Notes: a model not told the origin generated them from the sequence alone. A DNA stretch of 64,000 bases from Streptomyces albireticuli (GCF_002192455.1 NZ_CP021744.1:4618001-4682000); one strand, 5' to 3'; positions 35,663-44,365 are shown, counted from the first letter of the stretch. Translations and numbers: made by a program.

Positions 35663-37141
35663 TCACTGCCCGCCGTCGGTCTCCTGGGACTCGGGACGAG
35701 CGTCTCGACTAGCAGCGGAAGCGGCCTGTGCGGCTGCGCTCCCGGGGCGCTTACGTGCAACCCAGCCCTCGATATTCCGCTGCTGCCCACGTGCGACAGC
35801 CAGCGAACCCGGGGGCACATCCTTGGTGATGACCGAGCCGGCGGCCGTGTAGGCGCCGTCCCCGATCGTGACCGGAGCCACAAACATATTGTCCGAGCCG
35901 GTCCGGCAGTGCGAGCCGATCGTCGTGTGGTGCTTGTTCACACCGTCGTAGTTCACGAAGACGCTCGCGGCGCCGATGTTCGTGTACTCGCCGATCGTGG
36001 CGTCGCCGACGTAGGAGAGGTGCGGCACCTTGGTGCCCTCGCCGATCACGGCGTTCTTCATCTCGACGTACGCGCCGGCCTTGGACTTCGTCCCCAGCCG
36101 GGTGCCGGGCCGCAGATAGGCGTACGGGCCGACGTTCGCGCCCGCGCCGATCTCGGCGCCGTCCGCGACGGTGTTGTCCACGACCGCGCCCTCGCCGACC
36201 GTCGTGTCCTTCAGCCGGCTGTTCGGGCCCACCTCGGCGTCCTGCGCCAGGTGGGTGGCGCCCAGCAGTTGGGTGCCCGGGTGGACCAGCACGTCCTGCC
36301 CGAAGGTCACCGTCACGTCGACGAAGGTGGAGGCCGGGTCGACGACCGTCACACCGCTCATCATCGCCGTGTGCAGCAGCCGCTCGTTGAGCAGCTTGCG
36401 GGCCTCGGCGAGCTGGACGCGGTTGTTGATGCCCAGGATCTCGCGGTGGTCCCCCGCGACGGCCGCGCCCACCCGGTGCCCGGCCTCGCGCAGGATGCCC
36501 AGGACGTCGGTCAGGTACTCCTCGCCCTGGCTGTTGTCCGTGCGGACCTTGCCGAGGGCGTCGACCAGCAGCCGGGCGTCGAACGCGAACACACCGGAGT
36601 TGATCTCACGGATGGCGCGCTGCGCGTCGGTGGCGTCCTTGTGCTCGACGATCGCCGTCACGGCGCCGGTGGCCTCGTCGCGCACGATGCGCCCGTAGCC
36701 GGTGGAGTCCGGGACCTCGGCGGTGAGCACGGTGACGGCGTTGCCGTCGGCGGCGTGGGCGTCGCTGAGCTTCCGCAGGGTCTCGCCGGTCAGCAGCGGG
36801 GTGTCGCCGCAGACGACGACGACGGTGCCGTCGAGGACGATCCCGCTGTCCCCGAGCGCCTCCAGGCCCATGCGCACGGCGTGGCCGGTGCCGTTCTGCT
36901 CGTACTGCACGGCGGTGCGGACCTCGGGGTCGATCTCCGCCAGATGCGCGGCGACCTTCTCGCGGGCGTGCCCGACGATCACCACGAGGTGCTCGGGGTC
37001 CAGCTCGCGGGAGGCGGCGACGACATGTCCGACGAGAGAGCGGCCGCAGATGGCATGCAGGACCTTGGGGGTCGCCGACTTCATGCGGGTGCCCTCACCC
37101 GCTGCGAGGACGACGACGGCTGCCGGGCGGTTGGCGCTCAC
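35663..37141 (-). CDS. glmU: Bifunctional GlcNAc-1-P uridyltransferase / GlcN-1-P acetyltransferase
   Basis: Cytosolic enzyme of 492 residues making UDP-GlcNAc for peptidoglycan. The N-terminal uridyltransferase domain (about 1-235) begins AAVVVLAAGEGTRMKSATPK and has QNGTGHAV and VCGDTPLL. The C-terminal left-handed beta-helix acetyltransferase (about 260-455) has hexapeptide repeats and RPGTRLGTKSKAGAYVEMKN, followed by SYVGDATIGEYTNIGA. The final 35 residues are Ala/Arg/Ser-rich and variable. GTG 37141 is preceded by AAGGG. The gene lies downstream of tRNA-Gln on the same strand, separated by a terminator-like hairpin. Confidence 0.96.
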   Translation of the reverse strand: MSANRPAAVVVLAAGEGTRMKSATPKVLHAICGRSLVGHVVAASRELDPEHLVVIVGHAREKVAAHLAEIDPEVRTAVQYEQNGTGHAVRMGLEALGDSGIVLDGTVVVVCGDTPLLTGETLRKLSDAHAADGNAVTVLTAEVPDSTGYGRIVRDEATGAVTAIVEHKDATDAQRAIREINSGVFAFDARLLVDALGKVRTDNSQGEEYLTDVLGILREAGHRVGAAVAGDHREILGINNRVQLAEARKLLNERLLHTAMMSGVTVVDPASTFVDVTVTFGQDVLVHPGTQLLGATHLAQDAEVGPNSRLKDTTVGEGAVVDNTVADGAEIGAGANVGPYAYLRPGTRLGTKSKAGAYVEMKNAVIGEGTKVPHLSYVGDATIGEYTNIGAASVFVNYDGVNKHHTTIGSHCRTGSDNMFVAPVTIGDGAYTAAGSVITKDVPPGSLAVARGQQRNIEGWVARKRPGSAAAQAASAASRDARPESQETDGGQ

Positions 37142-37212
37142 GGGTGTGCCCTTCGGCTTCGGGTGGTGGACATCCGAAGGATACCGGTGCGTTTACACGC
37201 CGAAACGCGGGC

Positions 37213-37238
37213 GGGTCCTGACCTGGAGGTCAGGACCC
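37213..37238 (-). terminator. Hairpin between tRNA-Gln and glmU
   Basis: GGGTCCTGACC (37213-37223) and its exact reverse complement (37228-37238) enclose a 4-base loop. It lies 21 bases after the 3' end of the tRNA on the minus strand. Confidence 0.7.
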
Positions 37239-37258
37239 GAGGGGATGCGAACTCAGGG

Positions 37259-37329
37259 CTCCCGGGGAAGGAATCGAACCCTCATTCAATGGACCAAAAC
37301 CATTTGTCCTGCCATTAGACGACCCGGGA
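37259..37329 (-). tRNA. tRNA-Gln (anticodon UUG)
   Basis: On the minus strand the cloverleaf reads acceptor TCCCGGG / CCCGGGA (7 bp, perfect), anticodon stem AATGG / CCATT with loop TTTTGGT (anticodon TTG), and T-arm GAGGG TTCGATT CCTTC. The discriminator is G; CCA is not encoded, as is usual in Streptomyces. It decodes CAA, rare in this GC-rich genome. Confidence 0.95.
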
Positions 37330-37644
37330 TAGTTCGTCCAATATGTCCGATTCTCTTGATCGGGCATACGCGCAGCCACCACTATGCCGTACCACCGGCC
37401 TTCAATGCGACGGTACGGGTCGGTGCCGTTCGGGACGCGTGCCGCGAGGGGCCGGCGGGCCCGTGCTCCGGCCCGCGGCCGGGCCGAAGGCCGTGGGCTC
37501 GTGGCGGCGTGGACGCATGTATGGCGAAAAGGGAATCGATCCAACGGTTCGCGGGAAAGTGGTGCCTTTCACCCCCAATCGCACGCGTCCCGTGCTGCCT
37601 CGCGCACAGGAAAACCGGTGGCGACCGCCCGTAGTCTGGGTGGT
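37330..37644. other. Gene-free stretch between tRNA-Gln and the histidine kinase
   Basis: No gene is visible. The segment next to the tRNA (37330-37390) is relatively AT-rich and should hold the tRNA promoter on the minus strand. Near the right end TAGTCT (37632-37637) lies 7 bases before ATG 37645, the arrangement of a leaderless promoter for the kinase. Confidence 0.55.
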
Positions 37645-39013
37645 ATGACCACAACGGGGGCAATCGCGGAAGGCGGCGCGGGGCGCGCCCGAGGGGCCGT
37701 GGTGGTGGGCGCGGCGGCGGAGTCTGGTGCTGGATGTCGTGCTGGGACTGCTGTCGGCGTTGGAGTGCGCGGCCGAGGGGGTCGGCTTCGCGCATCAGAT
37801 CGGGGCGCCAGGGGAGCTGGGGCTGGTGCTGGGGGTGCCGATCGGGGCGTCGCTGGTGCTGCGGAGGCGGTGGCCGATAGCCGTCGTGCTGGTGGCGATC
37901 GCGATCACGCCGGCCGAGATGGGGCTGCTGCTGGGGATCGTGGGGCTGTACACGCTGGCCGCGTCCGATGTGCCGCGGCGGCTGACGGTGGTGCTGGCCG
38001 GGGCGTCCGTCGTGGGGACGTTCATCGTGGTGTTCGTCCGGTTCGACCAGGACCTGGCCGAGGACGGCTACCGTCCCGGCACCTGGCTGGTGACGTTCTT
38101 CGCCGTGCTGATGTCGCTGGGCGTGGCCGCTCCGCCGGTGCTGACGGGACTGTACGTAGGGGCGCGGCGGCGGCTCGTGGAGAGTCTGCGGGAGCGGGCC
38201 GACGGGCTGGAGCGGGAGCTGTCGCTGCTGGCGGACCGCGCCGAGGAGCGGGCCGTCTGGGCGCGGAACGAGGAGCGGACCCGGATCGCGCGGGAGATGC
38301 ACGACGTGGTGGCGCACCGGGTGTCGCTGATGGTCGTGCACGCGGCGGCGCTCCAGGCGGTGGCGCTGAAGGACCCGGAGAAGGCGTCGAAGAACGCGGG
38401 CCTGGTCGGGGACATGGGCCGGCAGGCGCTGACGGAGCTGCGCGAGATGCTCGGCGTGCTGCGGACGTCCTCGGGGGAGGCCGTGGTGGGCCCGTCGGCC
38501 GCTGCCGGGCCGCAGCGGCTGGCGGAGGTGGCGGCCGCCGCCTCGGCCCGTGTGTCGGTGGCGGGTGCCGGTGCGGTGCCGGCGGCCGGCGACGGCCTGC
38601 TCGGCGACGGTCCGTGCCTGGACGGTCTGGAGGACCTGGTCGGGCAGTCGCGCGCGGCGGGGATGGTCGTCGAGCTGTGCGTGGAGGGTGAGGAGCGGGC
38701 GTACGGGCCGCGGGTGGAGCGCACCGCGTACCGGGTGGTGCAGGAGGCCCTGACGAACGTGCACAAGCACGCGCCGGGCGCGAAGGCGATAGTCCGGCTG
38801 GCGCACCGTGAGGGTGAGGTGGCGCTCCAGGTGGAGAACGGCCCGTCGGAGGGCGGGGCGGCGGACGCCGGGCTGCCGAGCGGTGGCAACGGTCTGGTGG
38901 GGATGCGGGAGCGGGTCTCGGCGCTGGGCGGGGTCTTCGTGTCGGGGGCCACGGACGCGGGGGGTTTCCGGGTGTCGGCGGTGATTCCCGGGGGCGGTGG
39001 CGCGGGCGCCTGA
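37645..39013 (+). CDS. NarL-type sensor histidine kinase, probable 5' frameshift
   Basis: Membrane histidine kinase with four to five N-terminal helices (about 37730-38160) and a DHp segment with RIAREMHDVVAHRVSLMVVH carrying the phospho-His. A HATPase domain follows with AYRVVQEALTNVHKHAPG and GNGLVGMRERVSALGG. The frame with all of these is open only from 37727 (GTG, 428 residues). ATG 37645 has a leaderless -10 (TAGTCT) but is in another frame. Dropping one G in the stretch 37655-37696 would join it to the kinase frame and add a basic, Trp-rich leader (PWWWARRRS) typical of this family. Either the start is really 37727 or the assembly has one extra G. No response regulator is adjacent, so it is an orphan kinase as the sequence stands. 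Confidence 0.82.
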
Positions 39014-39192
39014 GGGTGCCGGGTGCCGCGGGCGGCTCGTCGGTTCAACGACGGTCCGGACGGTCCGGTTCGGGCTCACGGGGGCCCGTTGGCGATTCGA
39101 CCGGTTTTCGCCCTGGTTTTGGCTGGTTCTCGCCCCCGGCGGGCGTCCTTGTGGGTGGCTCCGCCGCGGGGCGTGCGCGGCCGCCGCGGGCC

Positions 39193-39699
39193 TCAGGCGC
39201 GCGGCCCCGCCGAGAGGCGTGACGGGCGGGTGCCGGTGACGAGCGCGCCGATGGCGCGGTCGATGTCGGAGCCGAGGTACCAGTCGCCGGTGTGGTCGAG
39301 GCTGTAGACGCGCCCGTGGGCGTCGATGGTGAGCAGCGCCTGCCCGTCGGCCTCCTGGCCGAGGGGGCAGACGTCGGCGCCGAGCGCGCGGCCCAGGTCG
39401 GCGACGGTGCGGGCGAGGTGCAGCCCGTGGAGCGGGTCGATCCGGAAGGGCGTGGGGGCGATGTGCCGGCCCGGTCCGGAGGCGGCGATGTGCAGGCCGC
39501 CGAACTCGGCCCAGGCCTCGACGGCGGCGGGGAAGACGGTGTGCCGGTGGCCGGCCGGGGAGGTGTGGGCGCGCAGCGCGTCGGCCCAGTGCTCGGCGGC
39601 CTTGATGTCCCATCGGCCCGGCTGCCAGCCGGCCTCGCGCAGGGCGGCGTCCACGGCGACGGGGAAGCGGGTGGCGGCGGTGCGGTCGAAGGCGCGCAT
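39193..39699 (-). CDS. SUKH-3-type (immunity-like) protein
   Basis: Cytosolic protein of 168 residues with no signal peptide. It has the SUKH-3 pattern: DAALREAGWQPGRWDI, AWAEFGGLHI, then FRIDPLHGLHL and the C-terminal GRVYSLDHTGDWYLGSDIDRAIGALV. SUKH proteins are immunity proteins for many nuclease and deaminase toxins. It begins 5 bases after the stop of the YwqJ-like deaminase gene on the same strand, the usual toxin-then-immunity order, so it may neutralise that protein (inference). ATG 39699 is the first start and follows directly from the upstream gene. The family assignment is from memory of its pattern. Confidence 0.78.
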   Translation of the reverse strand: MRAFDRTAATRFPVAVDAALREAGWQPGRWDIKAAEHWADALRAHTSPAGHRHTVFPAAVEAWAEFGGLHIAASGPGRHIAPTPFRIDPLHGLHLARTVADLGRALGADVCPLGQEADGQALLTIDAHGRVYSLDHTGDWYLGSDIDRAIGALVTGTRPSRLSAGPRA

Positions 39700-39704
39700 G
39701 CGGG

Positions 39705-40235
39705 TCAGCCCTTGCCGTTGTTCGGGGCGGCGGGGTCGACGGCCCGGACGCCGAAGTGGGTGAGGAGCGCCGTACAGGAGCGGCAGGGGGGCGCGTAGGC
39801 GCCGTGGCGGGGGTCGCCGTCCTCGCGGATGTGGCGGGCGGTGAGCTTGGCGTGCTTGAGGGCGCGCCGGGCCTCGCCGTGGGTGAGGGGTTTGCGGGAG
39901 GCGCGTTTGCTGCGGCCGGCTTCGAAGGCCGTGAGGTAGCGGGTGACGAGGAGCGCCTCGGGGCAGCGGCCGGTGAAGCGCTCGCGGCGGTCGCTGGTGA
40001 GGGTGTCGAGGAAGTCCTGGACGAGGGGGTGGAGCGCGGGGGGCTGTTCCGCCTTGCCGCCGGTGCAGGTCAGCGTCTCGCCGCGGACGGAGAGGGCGGC
40101 GGCGACGGCGGGCAGGATGCCGTCGCGGCGGTGGAGCAGGGCGGGCGGACGGTCGGCGTCCTCGGTGGCGCTCCAGCTGAGCCGGGGGTCGCCGGGCGAG
40201 GTGCCGTCCGTCTGGCGGTCCTGTGTCGTGTGCAT
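39705..40235 (-). CDS. YwqJ-like deaminase domain protein
   Basis: Cytosolic protein of 176 residues, with no signal peptide. The deaminase-fold signatures are a CPE motif (Cys91-Pro-Glu93 in GRCPEALLVTRYL), which replaces the usual HAE of the family, and PCRSC (Cys151, Cys154) for zinc binding. YwqJ-like deaminases are known as toxin tips in polymorphic toxin systems, where they are thought to deaminate nucleic acid or nucleotides. Here the domain is almost the whole protein, without any export or delivery module. The SUKH-3 gene follows 5 bases downstream. ATG 40235 is chosen. The promoter must lie in 40236-40610, shared with the divergent WHH gene. Confidence 0.75.
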   Translation of the reverse strand: MHTTQDRQTDGTSPGDPRLSWSATEDADRPPALLHRRDGILPAVAAALSVRGETLTCTGGKAEQPPALHPLVQDFLDTLTSDRRERFTGRCPEALLVTRYLTAFEAGRSKRASRKPLTHGEARRALKHAKLTARHIREDGDPRHGAYAPPCRSCTALLTHFGVRAVDPAAPNNGKG

Positions 40236-40610
40236 GGTGGTTCTTCCCTCCCGTGCAATCCCCCTGTTGCGGGGATCAGCCTGCCAAATGGGGTGGCGGG
40301 TGTGGAAGTCAGGTCGGGGTTGGGTGAGTGCCGTGTGGTGTTCATGTGTCGGGTGATCACTGTGGGGCATCGCATGGTGACCGTGGCACGCCGGGCGTGG
40401 CGGGCCCGTCGAGTGCGCCCGCAAACGGGGCGCGGAGCGCGCCGGCCTCCTTGCGGCACCGCATAGGCTGTGCCGCACTAGGGGTGTTCTCGGCCATGGG
40501 GACACCGACCGGCCGGGCCGCCCCGTGGCGCGGCCGGGGTCTGGTGGCCCGCGGCGTCCGCCGCACCTGTCCGGGCCGTCAGGGGACACAGTCAGCAGGG
40601 GGCATCCGCC
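40236..40610. other. Divergent intergenic region of the toxin-type cluster
   Basis: These 375 gene-free bases separate the leftward YwqJ/SUKH-3 pair from the rightward WHH/deaminase pair, so both promoters lie here. Candidate -10 boxes on the plus strand are TAGGCT (40464-40469) and TAGGGG (40478-40483). The segment near 40240-40370 is less GC-rich (GATCAGCCTGCCAAATGGGG, GTGGTGTTCATGTGTCGGGT). I see no long palindrome or repeat. Confidence 0.5.
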
Positions 40611-41588
40611 ATGACGACAGGTCGGCTCGGGCAGCAGGCCGCGCCACCGAACACGGCCTATGCCGGGCAGGTCGTGCACTTCCCGGACCCGGTGCGGGCC
40701 GGCCGCTACCCCAAGGGTGTGCGGGTGGACGACGACGGCTTCCCGGACTTCTCGCCCTACGCGCGGGCCGCGGCGGAGATCGCCGAGCCGCCGGAGGGCT
40801 TCGGCGTCGACGAGCTGCGGCTGACCGACTACGTGTCGGCGAACGCGGCCCTGCACGCGGAGGGCCACGAGCTGTGGGCGAGCCTGCCGCTGGTGGCGAC
40901 GCCGCACGGCTGGACGTGGCACCACGTGGCGGGCACCCGCCGGCTGGAGCTGGTCCCGGCCGAGGTGAAGGCGCTGCTGCGGCACCACGGCGGGCTGGCG
41001 ACGGCCGCCGTCGAGCAGGACAAGCGCGGCACCCGGCCGCTCCAGGAGACCCGGCCGGTGCACTTCGCGCTGCCGCACCGGGACCTGGCGGTGACGGAGG
41101 AGCAGGTGCAGGGCGTCGAGGAGGACCTCGGCTACCGGCTGCCGGGCGCCTACCGCGCGTTCCTGAAGGCCGCGGGCGGCTGCGCGCCGGTGGGCGCGGC
41201 GCTGGACGCCGAGCTGGGCCTGCTGGTGGACCAGCCGTTCTTCACGGTGCGGGACGAGGCGGCGGTCAACGACCTCGTGTACGTGAACAAGTGCCTGCGC
41301 GACCACTTCACCAAGGACTACCTGGGTGTGGCCTTCGTGCAGGGCGGTGTCCTCGCGGTGAAGGTGAAGGGCGAGGCGATCGGTTCGGTGTGGTTCTGCC
41401 CGTACGACGACGCCCGGGACCGGGACGGTTGGACGGTGCACGAGCGGGTGGAGCGGCTGTTGCTGCCGTGCGGTGAGGACTTCGACGCGTTTCTGTCGCG
41501 GCTGGCCGGTGGGCCGCCGGAGCTGGAGACCGTCGCGAACCTGATGGTCGACGGTGGCTTCGCGTACGCCGTCCCGGTGGAGGGGTGA
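40611..41588 (+). CDS. WHH-type HNH nuclease fused to a SUKH (SMI1/KNR4) domain
   Basis: Cytosolic protein of 325 residues without a signal peptide. The middle (about 55-130) matches the WHH subgroup of the HNH/ENDO VII nucleases. It contains DYVSANAALHAEG and TPHGWTWHHV with the WHH triad at 103-105, then LELVPAEVKALLRHHGG. The C-terminal part (about 155-320) is a SUKH-1 domain: VEEDLGYRLPGAYRAFLKAAGG, LDAELGLLVDQPFF, VWFCPYDDARDRDGW. Toxin and immunity folds are thus joined in one chain. The 914-residue deaminase protein begins 7 bases downstream, so they form an operon. Whether the nuclease is active or kept silent by the fused SUKH domain cannot be told from sequence. ATG 40611 follows a moderate ribosome binding site. 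Confidence 0.82.
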   Translation: MTTGRLGQQAAPPNTAYAGQVVHFPDPVRAGRYPKGVRVDDDGFPDFSPYARAAAEIAEPPEGFGVDELRLTDYVSANAALHAEGHELWASLPLVATPHGWTWHHVAGTRRLELVPAEVKALLRHHGGLATAAVEQDKRGTRPLQETRPVHFALPHRDLAVTEEQVQGVEEDLGYRLPGAYRAFLKAAGGCAPVGAALDAELGLLVDQPFFTVRDEAAVNDLVYVNKCLRDHFTKDYLGVAFVQGGVLAVKVKGEAIGSVWFCPYDDARDRDGWTVHERVERLLLPCGEDFDAFLSRLAGGPPELETVANLMVDGGFAYAVPVEG

Positions 41589-41595
41589 GCGCGGG

Positions 41596-44340
41596 ATGGT
41601 GACGTTCGCGCAGGCGCAGGAGCGCGCGGAGCGGTGGGTCAACGGTGACGTCCCGGCGTACCAGCACCGGGAGGTGCGGGTACGGGAGTTCGACCTGGGC
41701 TTCGTGGTCTGGGCGGAGGACCGGGAGGACGGTCCGACGTCGGACGGCGGCGGCGCCCGCCTGGTGATCGCCCGTGACAGCGGGGAGACGACGCTGTGGC
41801 CGGGGCTTCCGGTCGGCGAGGTGATCCGGCGGTACGAGGAGGAGTACGGAGTCGTGGAGGAGCCCGCGCCGGTGGCGGACGAACCGCCCAAGCGGCTGGA
41901 TCTGGAGGCGACGTCCTTCCTGCTGAGTCCGCCTCAGTGGTTGCAGGACGCGGCGGACGCGATCGGGATCCCCGACCGGCGTACGGGTACGTCGGGGACG
42001 TCCGGTGCTCCGGTGACTTCGGGTGCTTCGGGTGTGTCCGGGGCTTCCGGGGCTTCCGGGGCGACGCCCGCCGGGGGTACGGCCGCTCCGGTCCCGGCTC
42101 CCGCTCCGGTGCCCTCCGCCGAGGTGCGTAGCGAGGACGCGTCGGCCGGCCCGGCCGGCCCGCTCGGTACGGACGGTTCCGCCGGGTTCTCCGCCGGTGC
42201 CTCGGGCACGGGCGACACGTTCTCGGGGCCGGGTACGGACGCCTCGGCGACCGGCCCGGTGGCGAGCCCCTGGGCGGACCCGCAGGCCGGTTCCCCGGCC
42301 GGTCCGTCCGGTGCGGGCGACGGTGTCGCGGAGCCCCTCGGCGCGGTCTCGTGGGCCGACGCCGACACGAACGTGGGCGACGACGACGCCGACCGCTCCG
42401 TGGGCCTGCCCGCCACGGTGCTGGCGCCCGCGCTGTCGGGCACGGACGACGAGGACGACGCGCCGGCGCCGAGCGTCCAGCCGGACGCCAAGACGGCGCT
42501 GATGGCCACGGGCAGCGCGCTGCCGCCGACGGCGATCGCACCGGCCATCGACGACCCGACGGGGCGGCCGGCCCCGCCGGCTCCGGCCGGCGCTCCCGTA
42601 CCGCCCGGTGCTCCCGGTGCCCCCGGCCAGGCCCTCGGGGCCCCGGCCGCGCCCGGCAGGCCGGCAGCCGGTGCCCCGATGCCGCCCGGACCTCCCGGTG
42701 CCCCGGGCCGCCCCGGCGCGGGCGCTCCCGTGCCGCCCGGCCCGCCGGGCGCCCCCGGTGCCCCGGGACAGCCCCCGCAGGCCCCCGGCGCTCCCGGTCA
42801 GCCTTCGCAGGGCGGCCCCGAAGGGGCGCGGCCCGCGGGCGGCACCCCGCCGCCCGGTGGCGCGCACTACGCCGCCACGATGCTCGCGGACCCCAACGCC
42901 CCGGGCATGCCCGCCGCTCCGGTTCCTCCGGCGGGCCCGGCGGCTCCCGGTCAGCCGCCGCAGGCGCCGGGCGCGCCCGGCGCCCCGAACCCGCCGGCCG
43001 GTGGTGTGCACTACGCGGCGACGATGCTCGCCGACCCCAACGCCCTCGGAGCCCCAGGCGCTCCGGGGCAGCCGCCGCACGCGCCGGGAGTCCCGCACGC
43101 GCCCGGCGCCCCGGGTGCCCCCGGTGCGCCGGGCCGGCCCGCCACGGGCGGCCCCGTGCCTCCGGGCGCCCCCGGCGGCCCGCAGGGGCCCGGAGGGGTG
43201 CACGCCGCGGCGACGATGCTCGCCGGTCCGGGTGCGCCCGGTGCCCCGACGCCGCCGGGCGTACCCGGCGCACCGGCGGCTCCGCACGCCCCCGCCGCTC
43301 CGGTGCCGCCCGGTGCGCCCGGCGCGTACGGCTATCCGCAAGCCCCCTCCGGGGTGCCGACGGTCGGGCCCGGCTACATGGCCGTGCTGCGTTACCGCGC
43401 GCCCGACGGTTCGGAGCAGCAGCTGATCCGGCGCAGCGCGCCGGGCACGCCGCACCCGGAGTGGCAGATCCTGCACGAGCTGCGGGCCATGAACGTGCCG
43501 CCGCAGCAGGTGCTGGAGCTGCACACGGAGCTGGAGTCGTGCGACCTGCCGGGCGGTTACTGCGCCCGTATGGTGCGCGAGACCTGGCCGCAGGTGCGGG
43601 TGAGCCACACGGCCGCGTACGGGCGGGACCACGCGACCCGGCAGCAGGGTGTGCGGCACCTGGTGGAGCACCAGGGCGAGCTGCACCAGGTGGCGGACGG
43701 CCCGGCCCGGCCGGCGCCGAACCGGGTGCCGCTGCCGCATCCGCAGCAGGTGCGGCAGGCGCCCCCGGTGGGTCCGGAGGCCGTCGCGCGGGAGCTGGCG
43801 GAGTCGTTCGGCCCGCAGGGCGTCTTCCGCTTCGACCAGCGCGCGGTGTCGCGGCAGGGCGTGCCGGACGTCGTGGCGCAGACGCTCGTGTGGGCGGGGC
43901 TGCCGGTGGACTTCGGCCCGTTCTTCTGGGGCCAGGCGCAGCCGGGCCGGCCGGTGCCGACGCTGGGCGAGCTGGCGGCGGAGCGTGGCGTGCGGGCGGC
44001 CCCGGACGCCGGTTCGTATCTGGTGATGGGCAGCGACTACGGGCGGCAGCTGTGCGTGCAGTACGGCACGGCGCACATCGTGGCGGTGCCGATGGAGGCG
44101 GGACCGGACGGCGGGCCGGTGCCACCGCAGTTCGTCAACACGAGCCTTCCTCAGTTCGTACGCTCTTTGGCTCTGCTCGGGAAGATGTGGCGGTGGCGCT
44201 ACGGGCTGACGCCGGAGCAGGCCGGGCGCTGGACCGTGGACTTCCAGGAGCAGTTGCTGGCGCTGGACCCGGCGGCGCTGGCGTCTCCCGAGAACTGGTG
44301 GGCCGTGCTGGTCGAGCAGATGTGGGACGGTCTCTTCTAG
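41596..44340 (+). CDS. Large YrhB/linker/XOO_2897-like deaminase/SUKH-4-like protein
   Basis: Protein of 914 residues with four regions. Residues 1-85 resemble the YrhB/Imm35 immunity fold (AQERAERWVNGDVPAY to PVGEVIRRYEEEYG). About 130-590 is a Pro/Ala/Gly linker with many GAPGAPG units and five TxLA-like motifs (Thr274, 312, 428, 476, 540). About 590-715 is a nucleotide-deaminase domain: HPE (620-622) and Cys649/Cys656 in ESCDLPGGYC, then VSHTAAYGRDHATRQQGVRH, as in XOO_2897-like deaminases. About 735-905 resembles SUKH-4 (VFRFDQRAVSRQGVPDVVAQ, YLVMGSDYGRQLCVQYG, SLALLGKMW). There is no signal peptide or membrane segment. ATG 41596 follows GAGGGG; a GTG 42 bases upstream lies inside the previous gene. 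A strong terminator follows (44366-44403). Confidence 0.83.
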   Translation: MVTFAQAQERAERWVNGDVPAYQHREVRVREFDLGFVVWAEDREDGPTSDGGGARLVIARDSGETTLWPGLPVGEVIRRYEEEYGVVEEPAPVADEPPKRLDLEATSFLLSPPQWLQDAADAIGIPDRRTGTSGTSGAPVTSGASGVSGASGASGATPAGGTAAPVPAPAPVPSAEVRSEDASAGPAGPLGTDGSAGFSAGASGTGDTFSGPGTDASATGPVASPWADPQAGSPAGPSGAGDGVAEPLGAVSWADADTNVGDDDADRSVGLPATVLAPALSGTDDEDDAPAPSVQPDAKTALMATGSALPPTAIAPAIDDPTGRPAPPAPAGAPVPPGAPGAPGQALGAPAAPGRPAAGAPMPPGPPGAPGRPGAGAPVPPGPPGAPGAPGQPPQAPGAPGQPSQGGPEGARPAGGTPPPGGAHYAATMLADPNAPGMPAAPVPPAGPAAPGQPPQAPGAPGAPNPPAGGVHYAATMLADPNALGAPGAPGQPPHAPGVPHAPGAPGAPGAPGRPATGGPVPPGAPGGPQGPGGVHAAATMLAGPGAPGAPTPPGVPGAPAAPHAPAAPVPPGAPGAYGYPQAPSGVPTVGPGYMAVLRYRAPDGSEQQLIRRSAPGTPHPEWQILHELRAMNVPPQQVLELHTELESCDLPGGYCARMVRETWPQVRVSHTAAYGRDHATRQQGVRHLVEHQGELHQVADGPARPAPNRVPLPHPQQVRQAPPVGPEAVARELAESFGPQGVFRFDQRAVSRQGVPDVVAQTLVWAGLPVDFGPFFWGQAQPGRPVPTLGELAAERGVRAAPDAGSYLVMGSDYGRQLCVQYGTAHIVAVPMEAGPDGGPVPPQFVNTSLPQFVRSLALLGKMWRWRYGLTPEQAGRWTVDFQEQLLALDPAALASPENWWAVLVEQMWDGLF

Positions 44341-44365
44341 GGGGCCGACCGGCGTGTTGAGGGCG

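Noticed and set aside
42560..43330. Collagen-like structural protein
   Set aside because: The GAPGAPG stretch lacks strict Gly-X-Y periodicity over long ranges and sits between folded domains, so it is better read as a flexible linker.
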